From Methylotenera_A sp040079935 (lineage in GTDB: Bacteria; Pseudomonadota; Gammaproteobacteria; Burkholderiales; Methylophilaceae), in assembly GCA_040079935.1 (NCBI GenBank), contig JBEBJI010000010.1:13383-77382 (forward strand): a DNA stretch of 64,000 nt, given 5' to 3'. The notes beneath the pieces are model-generated. The model had not been told where the DNA came from and searched no databases. It saw only the letters and a program-made list of their open reading frames with translations. Made by a program: the position numbers and the translations under genes. Shown in pieces: positions 52,816 through 61,260 of the stretch; the stretch's first letter is position 1, and the number at the start of each line of letters is the position of its first letter.

Positions 52816-54285
52816 ATGATTAATAGCAGTCTTAAACAATTTAGCCAAATGCTGGCTAGCAAGAAAATCTCGAGTGTCGAGCTCACGCATGCGTTTTTAA
52901 AACGTATCGATGCGCTCAACCCCAGCATTAATGCCTATATCACTTTAGATAAAGATAAAACTTTAGCTCAAGCTAAAAATGCCGATGCACGCATTGCCGC
53001 AGGCAAAGCAGAGCCTTTGACAGGTATTCCGTTCGCGCAAAAAGATATTTTTTGTGCGCAAGGTTGGCGCACTACTTGCGGCTCGAAAATGCTGGAAACC
53101 TTTATTGCGCCTTACGATGCACATGTGATTTCTCAGTTTGACGCGGTGGGCGCGGTGAATTTGGGCAAAACCAATATGGATGAATTCGCCATGGGTTCGT
53201 CGAATGAAACTAGCTATTTCGGCGGTGTAAAAAATCCTTGGGATTTCGATCGTGTGCCTGGCGGAAGTAGCGGCGGCAGTGCGGCTGCCGTGGCAGCGCG
53301 GCTTTGTGCCGCCGCAACAGGTACAGATACTGGCGGTTCGATTCGCCAACCTGCTTCACTTTGCGGCTTTACAGGCTTAAAACCGACTTATGGTTTGGTT
53401 TCGCGTTATGGCATGATCGCGTTTGCATCTTCACTCGACCAAGCGGGGCCAATGGCAAAAAGCGCAGAAGATTGCGCGTTGATGCTCAACGTAATGGCGG
53501 GTTTTGATGAGCGCGATTCTACAAGCTTGAATCATCCAAAAGAAGATTACACACGTGGTTTGGCGAGTATGCAATCTGATAAACCACTCAAAGGTTTGCG
53601 CATTGGTTTGCCAAAAGAGTATTTTGCAGATGGCCTGGAAGCTAATGTGGGTGCGGTTGTCAGGGCAGCTATTTCTGAGTATCAAAAACTCGGTGCGGAA
53701 ATTATCAACATTTCTCTACCTAATTCTCAGCTTTCTATTCCTGTGTATTACGTGCTGGCACCAGCAGAAGCCAGCTCGAATTTATCGCGCTATGATGGCG
53801 TGCGCTACGGCCACCGCGCAGCAGAATATACCGATTTGATGGACATGTATTGTAAGAGCCGCGCCGAAGGTTTTGGTGCAGAAGTGAAGCGCCGCATTTT
53901 AATTGGCACTTATGTGTTAAGCGCAGGTTATTATGATGCTTATTACCTAAAAGCTCAGCAAATTCGCCGTTTGATTGCTGATGACTTTACCCAAGCATTT
54001 AAAAAATGCGACATTATTATGGGTCCTACAGCACCATCAACAGCTTTTAAGGCGGGTGAGAAAGCTGATGATCCGGTCGCCATGTATTTGCAAGATGTTT
54101 ACACGATTGCCACCAATTTGGCGGGCTTGCCAGGCATGAGCATTCCTGCGGGCTTTTCGAACGGCCTTCCTGTTGGTTTGCAGCTCATGGGTAATTATTT
54201 TGATGAAGCGCGCATGTTAGATGTGGCGCACGCGTATCAACAAGTGACAGATTGGCATCTCGCTATGCCAGAAGGTTTAGCATAA
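52816..54285 (+). CDS. gatA: Glutamyl-tRNA(Gln) amidotransferase subunit A
   Basis: Amidase subunit that releases ammonia from glutamine. The Ser-cisSer-Lys triad is visible: Lys in PFAQKDIFCAQG, and the two serines in GGSSGGSAAAVAA and DTGGSIRQPAS. The length of 489 aa is usual, and the C-terminal MSIPAGFSNGLPVGLQLMG, in parts, is conserved. The stop overlaps the gatB start as TAATG. Confidence 0.97.
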   Translation: MINSSLKQFSQMLASKKISSVELTHAFLKRIDALNPSINAYITLDKDKTLAQAKNADARIAAGKAEPLTGIPFAQKDIFCAQGWRTTCGSKMLETFIAPYDAHVISQFDAVGAVNLGKTNMDEFAMGSSNETSYFGGVKNPWDFDRVPGGSSGGSAAAVAARLCAAATGTDTGGSIRQPASLCGFTGLKPTYGLVSRYGMIAFASSLDQAGPMAKSAEDCALMLNVMAGFDERDSTSLNHPKEDYTRGLASMQSDKPLKGLRIGLPKEYFADGLEANVGAVVRAAISEYQKLGAEIINISLPNSQLSIPVYYVLAPAEASSNLSRYDGVRYGHRAAEYTDLMDMYCKSRAEGFGAEVKRRILIGTYVLSAGYYDAYYLKAQQIRRLIADDFTQAFKKCDIIMGPTAPSTAFKAGEKADDPVAMYLQDVYTIATNLAGLPGMSIPAGFSNGLPVGLQLMGNYFDEARMLDVAHAYQQVTDWHLAMPEGLA

Positions 54286-55754
54286 TGGAATGGGAAGTCG
54301 TTATCGGGTTAGAAACCCACACCCAATTAAAAACCAACACTAAAATTTTTAGTGGCGCGTCTATTAAATATGGCGCGGAACCCAATACCCAAGCCGATGA
54401 GGTGAGTATTGCCTTGCCTGGCGTGCTGCCTGTTTTAAACAAGCAAGCGGTGGAATGCGCGATTAAATTCGGTTTGGCGATCAATGCCGAAATCGCACCG
54501 CGCAGCGTGTTTGCGCGCAAAAATTATTTTTATCCCGATTTGCCTAAAGGTTACCAAATCAGCCAATTTGAGTTGCCTGTGGTGGGCAAAGGCGCGGTGA
54601 CGATTCAAGTACCAGCTTCGGGTAAAAATGTAGGTTACGAAAAAGTCATCGATATTACCCGTGCGCACTTGGAAGAAGATGCAGGCAAGTCCGTGCATGG
54701 TGCTGTAGAAGGAATGAGCGGCATCGACTTAAACCGCGCAGGCACGCCGCTACTGGAAATCGTCACTGAGCCTGACATGCGCAGTGCGGCAGAAGCAGTA
54801 GCTTATGCTAAAAAATTACACGAGCTAGTGCAATGGATAGATATTTGTGACGGCAACATGCAGGAGGGAAGTTTCCGCTGTGATGTGAACGTATCTGTGC
54901 GGCTCAAAGGTACGGAAAAGTTAGGCACACGCCGCGAGATTAAAAATTTAAACTCGTTTAAATTTATGCAGCAAGCCATTGAATATGAAACACGCTGGCA
55001 GATTGAAACGCTGGAAGACGGCGGCAAAATTCAGCAAGCGACGGTGTTGTTTAACCCCGATACGGGCGAAACAAAAGCCATGCGCAGCAAAGAAGAAGCC
55101 AACGATTATCGCTACTTTCCCGACCCAGATTTGTTGCCGCTAGAAGTAACAGAAGCTGACAAACAGCGCGTACTAGCCACCATGCCAGAGTTGCCAGAAG
55201 CGATGAAAGCAAGGTTTGAGGCGGATTATGGATTGAGTAGCTATGATGCAAGTGTATTGACTGATTCTAAAGCAATGGCAGATTATTTTGAAATAGTTGC
55301 TAAAGGCTGCGGAGATGCCAAATTGGCGGCTAACTGGGTTATAGGTGAATTGTCTGCTTTGCTCAATCGATTGGGGATTATAAGCGACAATCCGATTGCT
55401 GACAGTCCGGTTGATGCTAATACTCTCGCACAATTACTCAACCGTAATAAAGATGGTACGTTATCGGCAAAAATGGCAAAGGAAGTATTAGCTGATATTG
55501 CAAATCAATCAATTGGTAATTTTGGAGAAACCGTAGACCAGATTATTGCAAGACGTGGTTTTGTTCAGATATCTGACAGCGGCGCGATTGAAGTGATTGT
55601 TGATGAAGTTTTAAAGGCAAATCAAGCAATGGTGGAAGAATTTAAAGCTGGCAAAGAAAAAGCCTTTAACGGCTTGGTTGGTCTGGTGATGAAAGCCAGC
55701 AAAGGCAAGGCAAACCCTGCGCAAGTGAACCAGATTTTAAGAAATAAGCTTTAA
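54285..55754 (+). CDS. gatB: Aspartyl/glutamyl-tRNA amidotransferase subunit B
   Basis: Kinase and tRNA-binding subunit. I start at ATG 54285 (MEWEVVIGLETHTQLKT), overlapping the gatA stop. The frame extends 33 bases upstream but without family similarity. Seen: FYPDLPKGYQISQFELP, RAGTPLLEIVTEPD, EGSFRCDVNVSVR, YRYFPDPDLLPL and the C-terminal GatB/YqeY domain. 489 aa. A strong hairpin follows the stop. Confidence 0.97.
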   Translation: MEWEVVIGLETHTQLKTNTKIFSGASIKYGAEPNTQADEVSIALPGVLPVLNKQAVECAIKFGLAINAEIAPRSVFARKNYFYPDLPKGYQISQFELPVVGKGAVTIQVPASGKNVGYEKVIDITRAHLEEDAGKSVHGAVEGMSGIDLNRAGTPLLEIVTEPDMRSAAEAVAYAKKLHELVQWIDICDGNMQEGSFRCDVNVSVRLKGTEKLGTRREIKNLNSFKFMQQAIEYETRWQIETLEDGGKIQQATVLFNPDTGETKAMRSKEEANDYRYFPDPDLLPLEVTEADKQRVLATMPELPEAMKARFEADYGLSSYDASVLTDSKAMADYFEIVAKGCGDAKLAANWVIGELSALLNRLGIISDNPIADSPVDANTLAQLLNRNKDGTLSAKMAKEVLADIANQSIGNFGETVDQIIARRGFVQISDSGAIEVIVDEVLKANQAMVEEFKAGKEKAFNGLVGLVMKASKGKANPAQVNQILRNKL

Positions 55755-55756
55755 AG

Positions 55757-55780
55757 AATAAGCTAGAGAACTAGCTTATT
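55757..55780. terminator. Bidirectional terminator between gatB and the DUF4124 gene
   Basis: AATAAGCTAG and CTAGCTTATT form a perfect 10-bp stem around AGAA. It starts 2 bases after the gatB stop and contains the stop codon of the convergent DUF4124 gene. Confidence 0.85.
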
Positions 55781-56453
55781 TATTAGCGGTTGGTTCAGTG
55801 GTTTGTGCACCTGCAGCGGTAGGATTTTCGGCAATAACAGTATCTAGCGAACCAGCAATTGAATCGATCGCGACAGGCTGTTTTAGGGCGATAAATCTAA
55901 TTTTTTCTTCTGCATAGCGCTTCTTAGTGGTCTCCATAGCCAACTTGCGCTGCGTTAATTGTTTGTCGATACTAGCAGATTCTAATTTCGACAGCTTTAA
56001 TTCTTCAACTAAATAGGGCGGTACGGGCTTTTGACGCGCCTTAAAACCTTCCGCCATTTTGTTGTTGCGGGCAGTTCTGTTGGTTGCGCTCAATTTTTGC
56101 TGCTCCAGCGATTGCACCGCGGCCAGATCCATTTGCAAATTGCGGTCACGCGCTAAATCAATTTCTTCAGCTTTGGTGTAAGAAGCCAACAATATTTTAT
56201 CTTTACGTTCTAGCTCAATTTTTTGCGTGTCGGCAACGTCACCTTTGCTTACAGGCACGTTATTTTGTTTTAGCACCACTCCCTGCGCGTTCATTTCTGC
56301 GTTTTTTCGGCCAGCTTCTTGCGCGGGCAGTTTGTCGCCATAATGCGTAATGCCCTTGCTATCTACCCATTTGACAATTTTTTTGCTATCGGCAAATGCG
56401 TTGCCAGATAAAGCAAATACTGTGGCTACTAATAAAAAAATAACTCGTTGCAT
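55776..56453 (-). CDS. DUF4124 domain-containing periplasmic protein
   Basis: A 225-aa protein with a signal peptide (cleavage after NAFA at about residue 21), the DUF4124 motif KIVKWVDSKGITHYGDKLP, and then a charged, probably helical region up to a Thr/Ala-rich end. DUF4124 proteins are common exported proteins of beta- and gammaproteobacteria with no established role. It lies 17 bases after pyrE in the same direction. Confidence 0.85.
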   Translation of the reverse strand: MQRVIFLLVATVFALSGNAFADSKKIVKWVDSKGITHYGDKLPAQEAGRKNAEMNAQGVVLKQNNVPVSKGDVADTQKIELERKDKILLASYTKAEEIDLARDRNLQMDLAAVQSLEQQKLSATNRTARNNKMAEGFKARQKPVPPYLVEELKLSKLESASIDKQLTQRKLAMETTKKRYAEEKIRFIALKQPVAIDSIAGSLDTVIAENPTAAGAQTTEPTANK

Positions 56454-56470
56454 TAATTCAGTTGTCCTAA

Positions 56471-57112
56471 TTAAATTACGCCATATTGTTGTCGATACTC
56501 CTGAATGCTAAGCAAGTGTTGTGCCAGAGAGTCTTGGTGTTTTACAAATTCCAGTAAATCGCTTAAATTGGCGATGCTACATACGGGTAAATGGTGCAAT
56601 GTTTCAACTTCTTGCACGGCAGATAAATCACCCAAGCCTTTCTCTTGTCTATCCAGCGCAATGGCTACACCACAAGCTTTGGCGCCATGTTGCGTAATTA
56701 AATCGATAGATTCACGCACCGATGTGCCGGCCGAAATAACGTCATCAATGATGAGCACTCGACCTTGCAATGGCGCGCCGACAATCACACCACCTTCGCC
56801 GTGGTCTTTAGCTTCTTTTCGATTGTACGCATAAGGCACATTGTGACCATTTTTGGCAAGTGCGATGGCGATTGAGGCCGCGAGCGTAATGCCTTTATAG
56901 GCCGGCCCAAACAGCATGTCGAATTCAATTCCTGATTTTTTAATGCTTTCAGCGTAGAATTCGCCTAATTTAAGTAAGCTTTCGCCATCATTGAACAGGC
57001 CAGCATTGAAGAAATACGGGCTTAAACGACTAGCTTTGGTTTTAAATTCACCAAATTTTAGCACCTGTTTTTTGATGGCAAATTCGATGAAGGCTTGACT
57101 AAAATTGTCCAT
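56471..57112 (-). CDS. pyrE: Orotate phosphoribosyltransferase
   Basis: Makes OMP from orotate and PRPP in pyrimidine synthesis. The 213-aa protein has the type-I PRTase loop VLIIDDVISAGTSVRES, LFGPAYKGITLAASIAIAL and YAYNRKEAKDHGEGG for the flexible loop. It is divergent from xth with only 23 bases between starts, so the two promoters must overlap coding sequence or each other. Confidence 0.96.
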   Translation of the reverse strand: MDNFSQAFIEFAIKKQVLKFGEFKTKASRLSPYFFNAGLFNDGESLLKLGEFYAESIKKSGIEFDMLFGPAYKGITLAASIAIALAKNGHNVPYAYNRKEAKDHGEGGVIVGAPLQGRVLIIDDVISAGTSVRESIDLITQHGAKACGVAIALDRQEKGLGDLSAVQEVETLHHLPVCSIANLSDLLEFVKHQDSLAQHLLSIQEYRQQYGVI

Positions 57113-57135
57113 AACTAAATGAATCGAAAGACGAT

Positions 57136-57906
57136 ATGCGTATTATAACTGCGAATTTAAATGGAATCCGCTCTGCCGCCAATAAAGGTTTTTTTGCTTG
57201 GTTGCAAAGCACGCAAGCGGACGTGATTTGCTTGCAAGAATTAAAGGCGCAAGCGGCGGATATGACTGCAGAAATGCTTTCACCAGCGGGATATTTTGGC
57301 CATTTTCATTACGCAGAAAAAAAAGGTTACAGCGGCGTGGGTATTTACTCAAAGACCAGGCCAGACGCGGTGATTGAAGGGCTTGGCATTGAGGATATTG
57401 ATAGCGAAGGCCGTTATCTGGAATGCCAATTCGGAAATCTGAGCGTGGTTTCGCTGTATTTGCCTTCGGGTTCAAGTGGCGAAGAGCGGCAAGCGTTCAA
57501 GTTTAGCGTCATGGCGCGCATTTTGCCACACTTGGAGGCGCTCGTAAAAAGTGGTAGGGAGGTGATTGTGTGCGGCGATTGGAATATTGCACATCAAGAA
57601 ATTGACTTGAAAAATTACAAAGGCAATAAAAAGAATTCAGGCTTTTTGCCCGAAGAACGCGCTTGGCTTGGCGATTTGTTCAATCGCGTCGGCTGGGTCG
57701 ATGTGTATCGCAAGCTGCACCCTGCAACTACCGATGAATGTTATACCTGGTGGAGCAATCGTGGTGCTGCGTACGAAAAAAACGTGGGTTGGCGGCTAGA
57801 TTATCAAGTTGCTACGCCAGAATTGGCTAAAAAATCAATCAAGTCAACGATTTATAAGGACGAACGTTTTAGTGATCACGCGCCTTTAATAGTTGATTAT
57901 CAATAG
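57136..57906 (+). CDS. xth: Exodeoxyribonuclease III (AP endonuclease family)
   Basis: Mg2+-dependent base-excision repair nuclease, 256 aa. Motifs: NLNGIRSAANKGFFAWL, CLQELKAQ (metal Glu), GYSGVGIYSK, GDWNIAHQEIDLKN, GWVDVYRKLHP, YTWWSNRGAAYEKNVGWRLD in parts, and the catalytic FSDHAPLIVDY. All catalytic residues are present. It is divergent from pyrE. Confidence 0.95.
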   Translation: MRIITANLNGIRSAANKGFFAWLQSTQADVICLQELKAQAADMTAEMLSPAGYFGHFHYAEKKGYSGVGIYSKTRPDAVIEGLGIEDIDSEGRYLECQFGNLSVVSLYLPSGSSGEERQAFKFSVMARILPHLEALVKSGREVIVCGDWNIAHQEIDLKNYKGNKKNSGFLPEERAWLGDLFNRVGWVDVYRKLHPATTDECYTWWSNRGAAYEKNVGWRLDYQVATPELAKKSIKSTIYKDERFSDHAPLIVDYQ

Positions 57907-57959
57907 CATGTTGATTAATATAACTTTTCTAGATATCAAAACTGCATAAATAAAACACT

Positions 57960-59009
57960 TTGCCTAAAAAAAGCTTAATTTCGCTATTGATTTCATTGCA
58001 TTTGCTCAGCTTAAACGTTGCGCGAGCGGATGAAATTCAGCCAGTACCATCGCCAGAAGGCTCACCAGTATTGGCTCCCAGCGGCCTTGCTGATATTTAT
58101 TCCGATGTGGATATGCGCGTGCGGCTTGCGGTTAAGCCAGACGCTGCCCCATGTGTGGCGGAAAGCTGCAATTTAAATCAGGAGTTTGATGCACGCGTGC
58201 AACAGCTAGGTGCGCAATTATCGGAAACTGCCTATGCTGTTTATCCCATAATTAAAAAGAGTGTGAAGCAATTTACTTTTGGCGTAGTCGATAAAAAAGA
58301 TCCAGGTACCGCGTCAAACGGCTCTGGCAAGGTGGTGATTTTTCGCGGTGTGCAGCATTTAGAATTAAGTGAAGACGCGCTCAGTTTTGTCATTGCGCGC
58401 GAAATGGGTCACGTGATTGGTGATCATCATGCTAGCAATACTTATACTAAACTCCTTATTTCTGTAGTCGCCAGCGTCGCGTTTCCTGCTTTGGCAGTTA
58501 TTAGCGCCTCATCGGCCGCCGCACAAGCAACAACCGCCACCACATTGCTTACCAGTGCGGCTTCTACTGCCACTTCTATGGTGGGGTCTGAGCTGGCGTT
58601 GGCAAGAATCAAGCCGACGCAGTTGGTAGAATCAGACGAAATCGCGCTAAATTTGATGAATTATCAAGGTTGGGATATGCGTTCTGCCGCCAGTGTTTTG
58701 CAGTTTGATGAGCCAGATTCAACAAGCTCTCAAAATGGTTGGATGCAAGATTTGCAAATTAGTGATGTTCAGTTGCAAAGGATGATAGCGGATGAAGAGT
58801 TGGCGATAGTTCTGCTGGAAGATGATTTTTTAATTGCAGAGGCCGAACTGATAGAAGAAGCGCCTGCTGCAAAAATTGGTTTTGAGGATTTTGATCCGAG
58901 AAAAGATTTGGAAGATACACTCCAAGATTTGCCTGCTGCAGAAGCTGAAGCGGAGCCCAATGCAGAAGCAAGTGCAGATGTGATTGTTGAGGCAATTCAC
59001 ACGCAATAG
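57960..59009 (+). CDS. M48-family metalloprotease homologue with altered metal motif
   Basis: A 349-aa exported protein: signal peptide to about residue 23 (NVARAD), then a domain with M48 style. At about residue 147 the zinc motif HExxH reads REMGH (FVIAREMGHVIGDHH), so the first His ligand is Arg. The hydrophobic Ala/Thr-rich stretch that follows and the later VESDEIALNLMNYQGWD keep the family's third-ligand region (ExDxxA). Activity is therefore doubtful. The C-terminal tail is very acidic. The start is TTG with no clear ribosome site, directly after an in-frame TAA. It precedes the bufferin-type cluster by 151 bases. Confidence 0.75.
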   Translation: MPKKSLISLLISLHLLSLNVARADEIQPVPSPEGSPVLAPSGLADIYSDVDMRVRLAVKPDAAPCVAESCNLNQEFDARVQQLGAQLSETAYAVYPIIKKSVKQFTFGVVDKKDPGTASNGSGKVVIFRGVQHLELSEDALSFVIAREMGHVIGDHHASNTYTKLLISVVASVAFPALAVISASSAAAQATTATTLLTSAASTATSMVGSELALARIKPTQLVESDEIALNLMNYQGWDMRSAASVLQFDEPDSTSSQNGWMQDLQISDVQLQRMIADEELAIVLLEDDFLIAEAELIEEAPAAKIGFEDFDPRKDLEDTLQDLPAAEAEAEPNAEASADVIVEAIHTQ

Positions 59010-59160
59010 TTTTTTAGATATAAAACTGTAAGGTTTTTTAATTCCTCTCGACTAATTGATGTTATTCAGACGAACTGATGCAGTTTCGTGTGGGTTACAG
59101 TTGGCAACCTTGTCAATTAGGCCCATTGGCCAATTTCAATTCATTCTAGAGGAGTAAAAA

Positions 59161-59520
59161 ATGTCTACACAGATTTCATCAAAAGCATCATCAAAAATCG
59201 GCAAAGGTGCGCTGTTGGCGGTTGGCGCAGCAGCATTAATTTTATCTGGCTGTGCAAGTAGTGGCGGCAGTGCAGCAAGCGGCAGTTCTACTGTTGCTTG
59301 CGTAGGTGTAAACTCATGCAAAGGTACTAGCGATTGTAAAACGGCTGGTAACGAGTGCAAAGGCCACAATTCTTGTAAAACGGCTAAAAATGCTTGTAAA
59401 GGCCAAGGTTCTTGCAAAGTGGCAGCAAACGCATGTAAAGGTCAAAATTCTTGCGCAGGTGTTGGTCATTTAGCGTTAACAGGTGCTGAGTGCACATCTA
59501 AAGGTGGTCACGCAGCTTAA
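59161..59520 (+). CDS. bufA: Bufferin-type Cys-rich RiPP precursor
   Basis: A 119-aa exported, Cys-rich peptide in front of DUF692 and DUF2063 genes, the arrangement of bufferin clusters, where the DUF692 (MNIO) enzyme modifies cysteines of a metal-binding precursor. The signal segment (residues 13-31) ends in ILSGC, a lipobox, with Cys31. Ten more Cys follow (47, 53, 59, 66, 72, 79, 85, 92, 98, 111). Residues 58-70, 71-83 and 84-96 are three 13-residue repeats of the form (S/D)CKxAxNxCKGxx. Ribosome site AGAGGAG is 6 bases before ATG. Copper binding is an inference from the family. Confidence 0.8.
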   Translation: MSTQISSKASSKIGKGALLAVGAAALILSGCASSGGSAASGSSTVACVGVNSCKGTSDCKTAGNECKGHNSCKTAKNACKGQGSCKVAANACKGQNSCAGVGHLALTGAECTSKGGHAA

Positions 59521-59529
59521 GAGCATAAA

Positions 59530-59564
59530 AGAGCGGGAACTTCTTAATTAAGCATGCCCGCTCT
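59530..59564 (+). terminator. Hairpin between precursor and enzyme genes (partial terminator?)
   Basis: AGAGCGGG and CCCGCTCT pair over 8 bp around a 19-base loop that itself contains TTCTTAATTAAG. A T-rich but interrupted tail follows. It could lower transcription of the enzyme genes relative to the precursor. Confidence 0.55.
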
Positions 59565-59596
59565 GCTTAGACCAATTTAATTTTTAAAAGTAAAAA

Positions 59597-60475
59597 ATGT
59601 CTGCAATTCTTCCATTTTTAGGTTTTGGCTTGGGCTTACGCACCGAGCATTACAACGATATTCTCGAATCCAAACCTAATATCGATTGGTTTGAAGCGCT
59701 TTCAGAAAATTATATGATTCCTGGCGGAAAACCGCTGGATTATTTAGATAAAATTCGCGCGAATTATCCAGTGGTCATGCACGGCGTGTCACTCTCCATC
59801 GGTTCTACCGCCGAAGTTGATTACAATTATTTACGCGATTTAAAAAAACTGGCGAGCAGAATTGAACCTGGTTGGATTTCGGACCATCTATGCTGGACAG
59901 GTGTGCACGGCCAGAATATGCACGATTTATTGCCGCTGCCCTACACTGAGGATACTGCAAAACACGTGGCCGAGCGCGTGAAGATCGTACAAGATTACTT
60001 GGGTCGTCAAATTTTGTTAGAGAATGTTTCCAGCTACGCCAGTTATGTCGATTCCAGCATGACGGAATGGGAGTTTATTACGCAAATTGCTGAAGCCGCA
60101 GATTGCCTACTACTGCTGGATGTGAACAATATTTATGTCAGCAGTTACAACCACAATTTTGACGCCAAAGCCTTTATCGACGGCGTTCCCGCCAAACGTA
60201 TTCAGCAAATTCATTTGGCTGGGCACAACAATCATGGCGATTACATTATCGATACGCACGATGCGCCCGTGATTGACCCCGTGTGGGATTTATACGAATA
60301 CGCGATTGCGCGTTTTGGCCAAGTTTCTACCATGATAGAACGCGATGATAAGATTCCTGCACTGGAAGATCTGGTAGATGAATTGCAAATTGCACGGACT
60401 ATTTCTGCAACCATGTCTCAAAAGACACTGCCCTGCAGCCCAGTATCTATGAGCCTTCCAGAGCACCAAATATAA
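59597..60475 (+). CDS. bufB: DUF692/MNIO family oxidase (BufB-like)
   Basis: A 292-aa TIM-barrel multinuclear non-haem iron enzyme. Family blocks GFGLGLRTEHYNDIL, FEALSENYM, VVMHGVSLSIG, GWISDHLCWTG, ILLENVSSYA, LLLDVNNIYVSSYNH, QIHLAGHN and IDTHDAPVI carry the His, Asp, Asn and Glu metal ligands and look intact. It modifies Cys residues of its precursor, most likely the product of the gene upstream. The last 18 residues (QKTLPCSPVSMSLPEHQI) are encoded by a copy of the 39-nt palindrome and do not look like family sequence. Confidence 0.9.
   Translation: MSAILPFLGFGLGLRTEHYNDILESKPNIDWFEALSENYMIPGGKPLDYLDKIRANYPVVMHGVSLSIGSTAEVDYNYLRDLKKLASRIEPGWISDHLCWTGVHGQNMHDLLPLPYTEDTAKHVAERVKIVQDYLGRQILLENVSSYASYVDSSMTEWEFITQIAEAADCLLLLDVNNIYVSSYNHNFDAKAFIDGVPAKRIQQIHLAGHNNHGDYIIDTHDAPVIDPVWDLYEYAIARFGQVSTMIERDDKIPALEDLVDELQIARTISATMSQKTLPCSPVSMSLPEHQI
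60428..60466 (+). repeat. 39-nt palindromic element, copy G, at the bufB end
   Basis: CTGCCCTGCAGC, loop CCAGTATCTATGAGC, CTTCCAGAGCAC: about 31 of 39 bases agree with copy F read in the same sense. It is translated as LPCSPVSMSLPEH just before the stop. Confidence 0.78.
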
Positions 60476-60485
60476 AGCATATGGA

Positions 60486-61256
60486 ATGAGCAATTTAATG
60501 CAATTACAAAGTGATTTTCAAGCGTATTTGTTGGACTCCAGCAAAGGCGCGGCGTTTAAAAGCCAAATTGTAAATGACAAAAAAGTGGGCGTTAAAACGC
60601 GTTTGGGCATTTATTACGATGCGTATCGACTGCGCATTATTGAAGTATTATCAAACAGTTACCCTATTTTAAAAGCGCTGCTTGGCGATGGTATATTTGA
60701 GCAAGCGGCGCGTAGTTATATCGATATTTATCCTTCCACTTACCGCAATATGCGTTGGGTGGGCGATAAAATGAGTGAGCATCTGCAAGAAAATTTTCCG
60801 CAATATCCAATCGCAGCGGAGATGGCGACGTTTGAATGGGGCCTAAGTTTAGCGTTTGACGCAGATGACGCGCCAATATTGGGCTTGCAAGATCTGGCTG
60901 CAATTGCGCCAGAAAATTGGGCAGATTTGCTTTTTCAATTTCATCCCTCAATGCAATTATTCACGTTTAAATGGAATGTGCTACGCGTTTGGCAGGCGCT
61001 AAATTCGGAAGAGTCTCCGCCCAAAATAAGCCAAATAGAAGAACCTTGTGTCGTGTGGCGCAAAGATTTGAATTCGCATTATCGCTCGCTAGACCTTGCC
61101 GAATATGCGGCGATTCAATTGGTCATTGCCGGCACCAGCTTTGGCGAACTATGCGAAAAAATGCAAGAAACCGCGACAGAAGAAGCTGCGACCATGCAAG
61201 CTGCGCAATATCTATCGGGTTGGTTGAATGAAGGTTTAATGACGAAAACCCTTTAA
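60486..61256 (+). CDS. bufC: DUF2063 domain protein (BufC-like partner)
   Basis: A 256-aa protein of the DUF2063/HvfC family. The N-terminal putative-DNA-binding-like fold includes RLGIYYDAYRLRIIEVLSNSYP and the family-typical ARSYIDIYPSTYRNMRWVGDK in two parts. Such proteins bind the precursor and escort it to the DUF692 enzyme. It starts 10 bases after bufB and is co-transcribed. The ATG at 60498 is an alternative start. A palindromic element begins 4 bases after the stop. Confidence 0.88.
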   Translation: MSNLMQLQSDFQAYLLDSSKGAAFKSQIVNDKKVGVKTRLGIYYDAYRLRIIEVLSNSYPILKALLGDGIFEQAARSYIDIYPSTYRNMRWVGDKMSEHLQENFPQYPIAAEMATFEWGLSLAFDADDAPILGLQDLAAIAPENWADLLFQFHPSMQLFTFKWNVLRVWQALNSEESPPKISQIEEPCVVWRKDLNSHYRSLDLAEYAAIQLVIAGTSFGELCEKMQETATEEAATMQAAQYLSGWLNEGLMTKTL

Positions 61257-61260
61257 AATG

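Noticed and set aside
59010..59160. ECF-sigma promoter (GGCAACC...) before the bufferin precursor
   Set aside because: A GGCAACCTTGTC stretch is suggestive, but I could not match a -10 element at the correct spacing, so no promoter is called.
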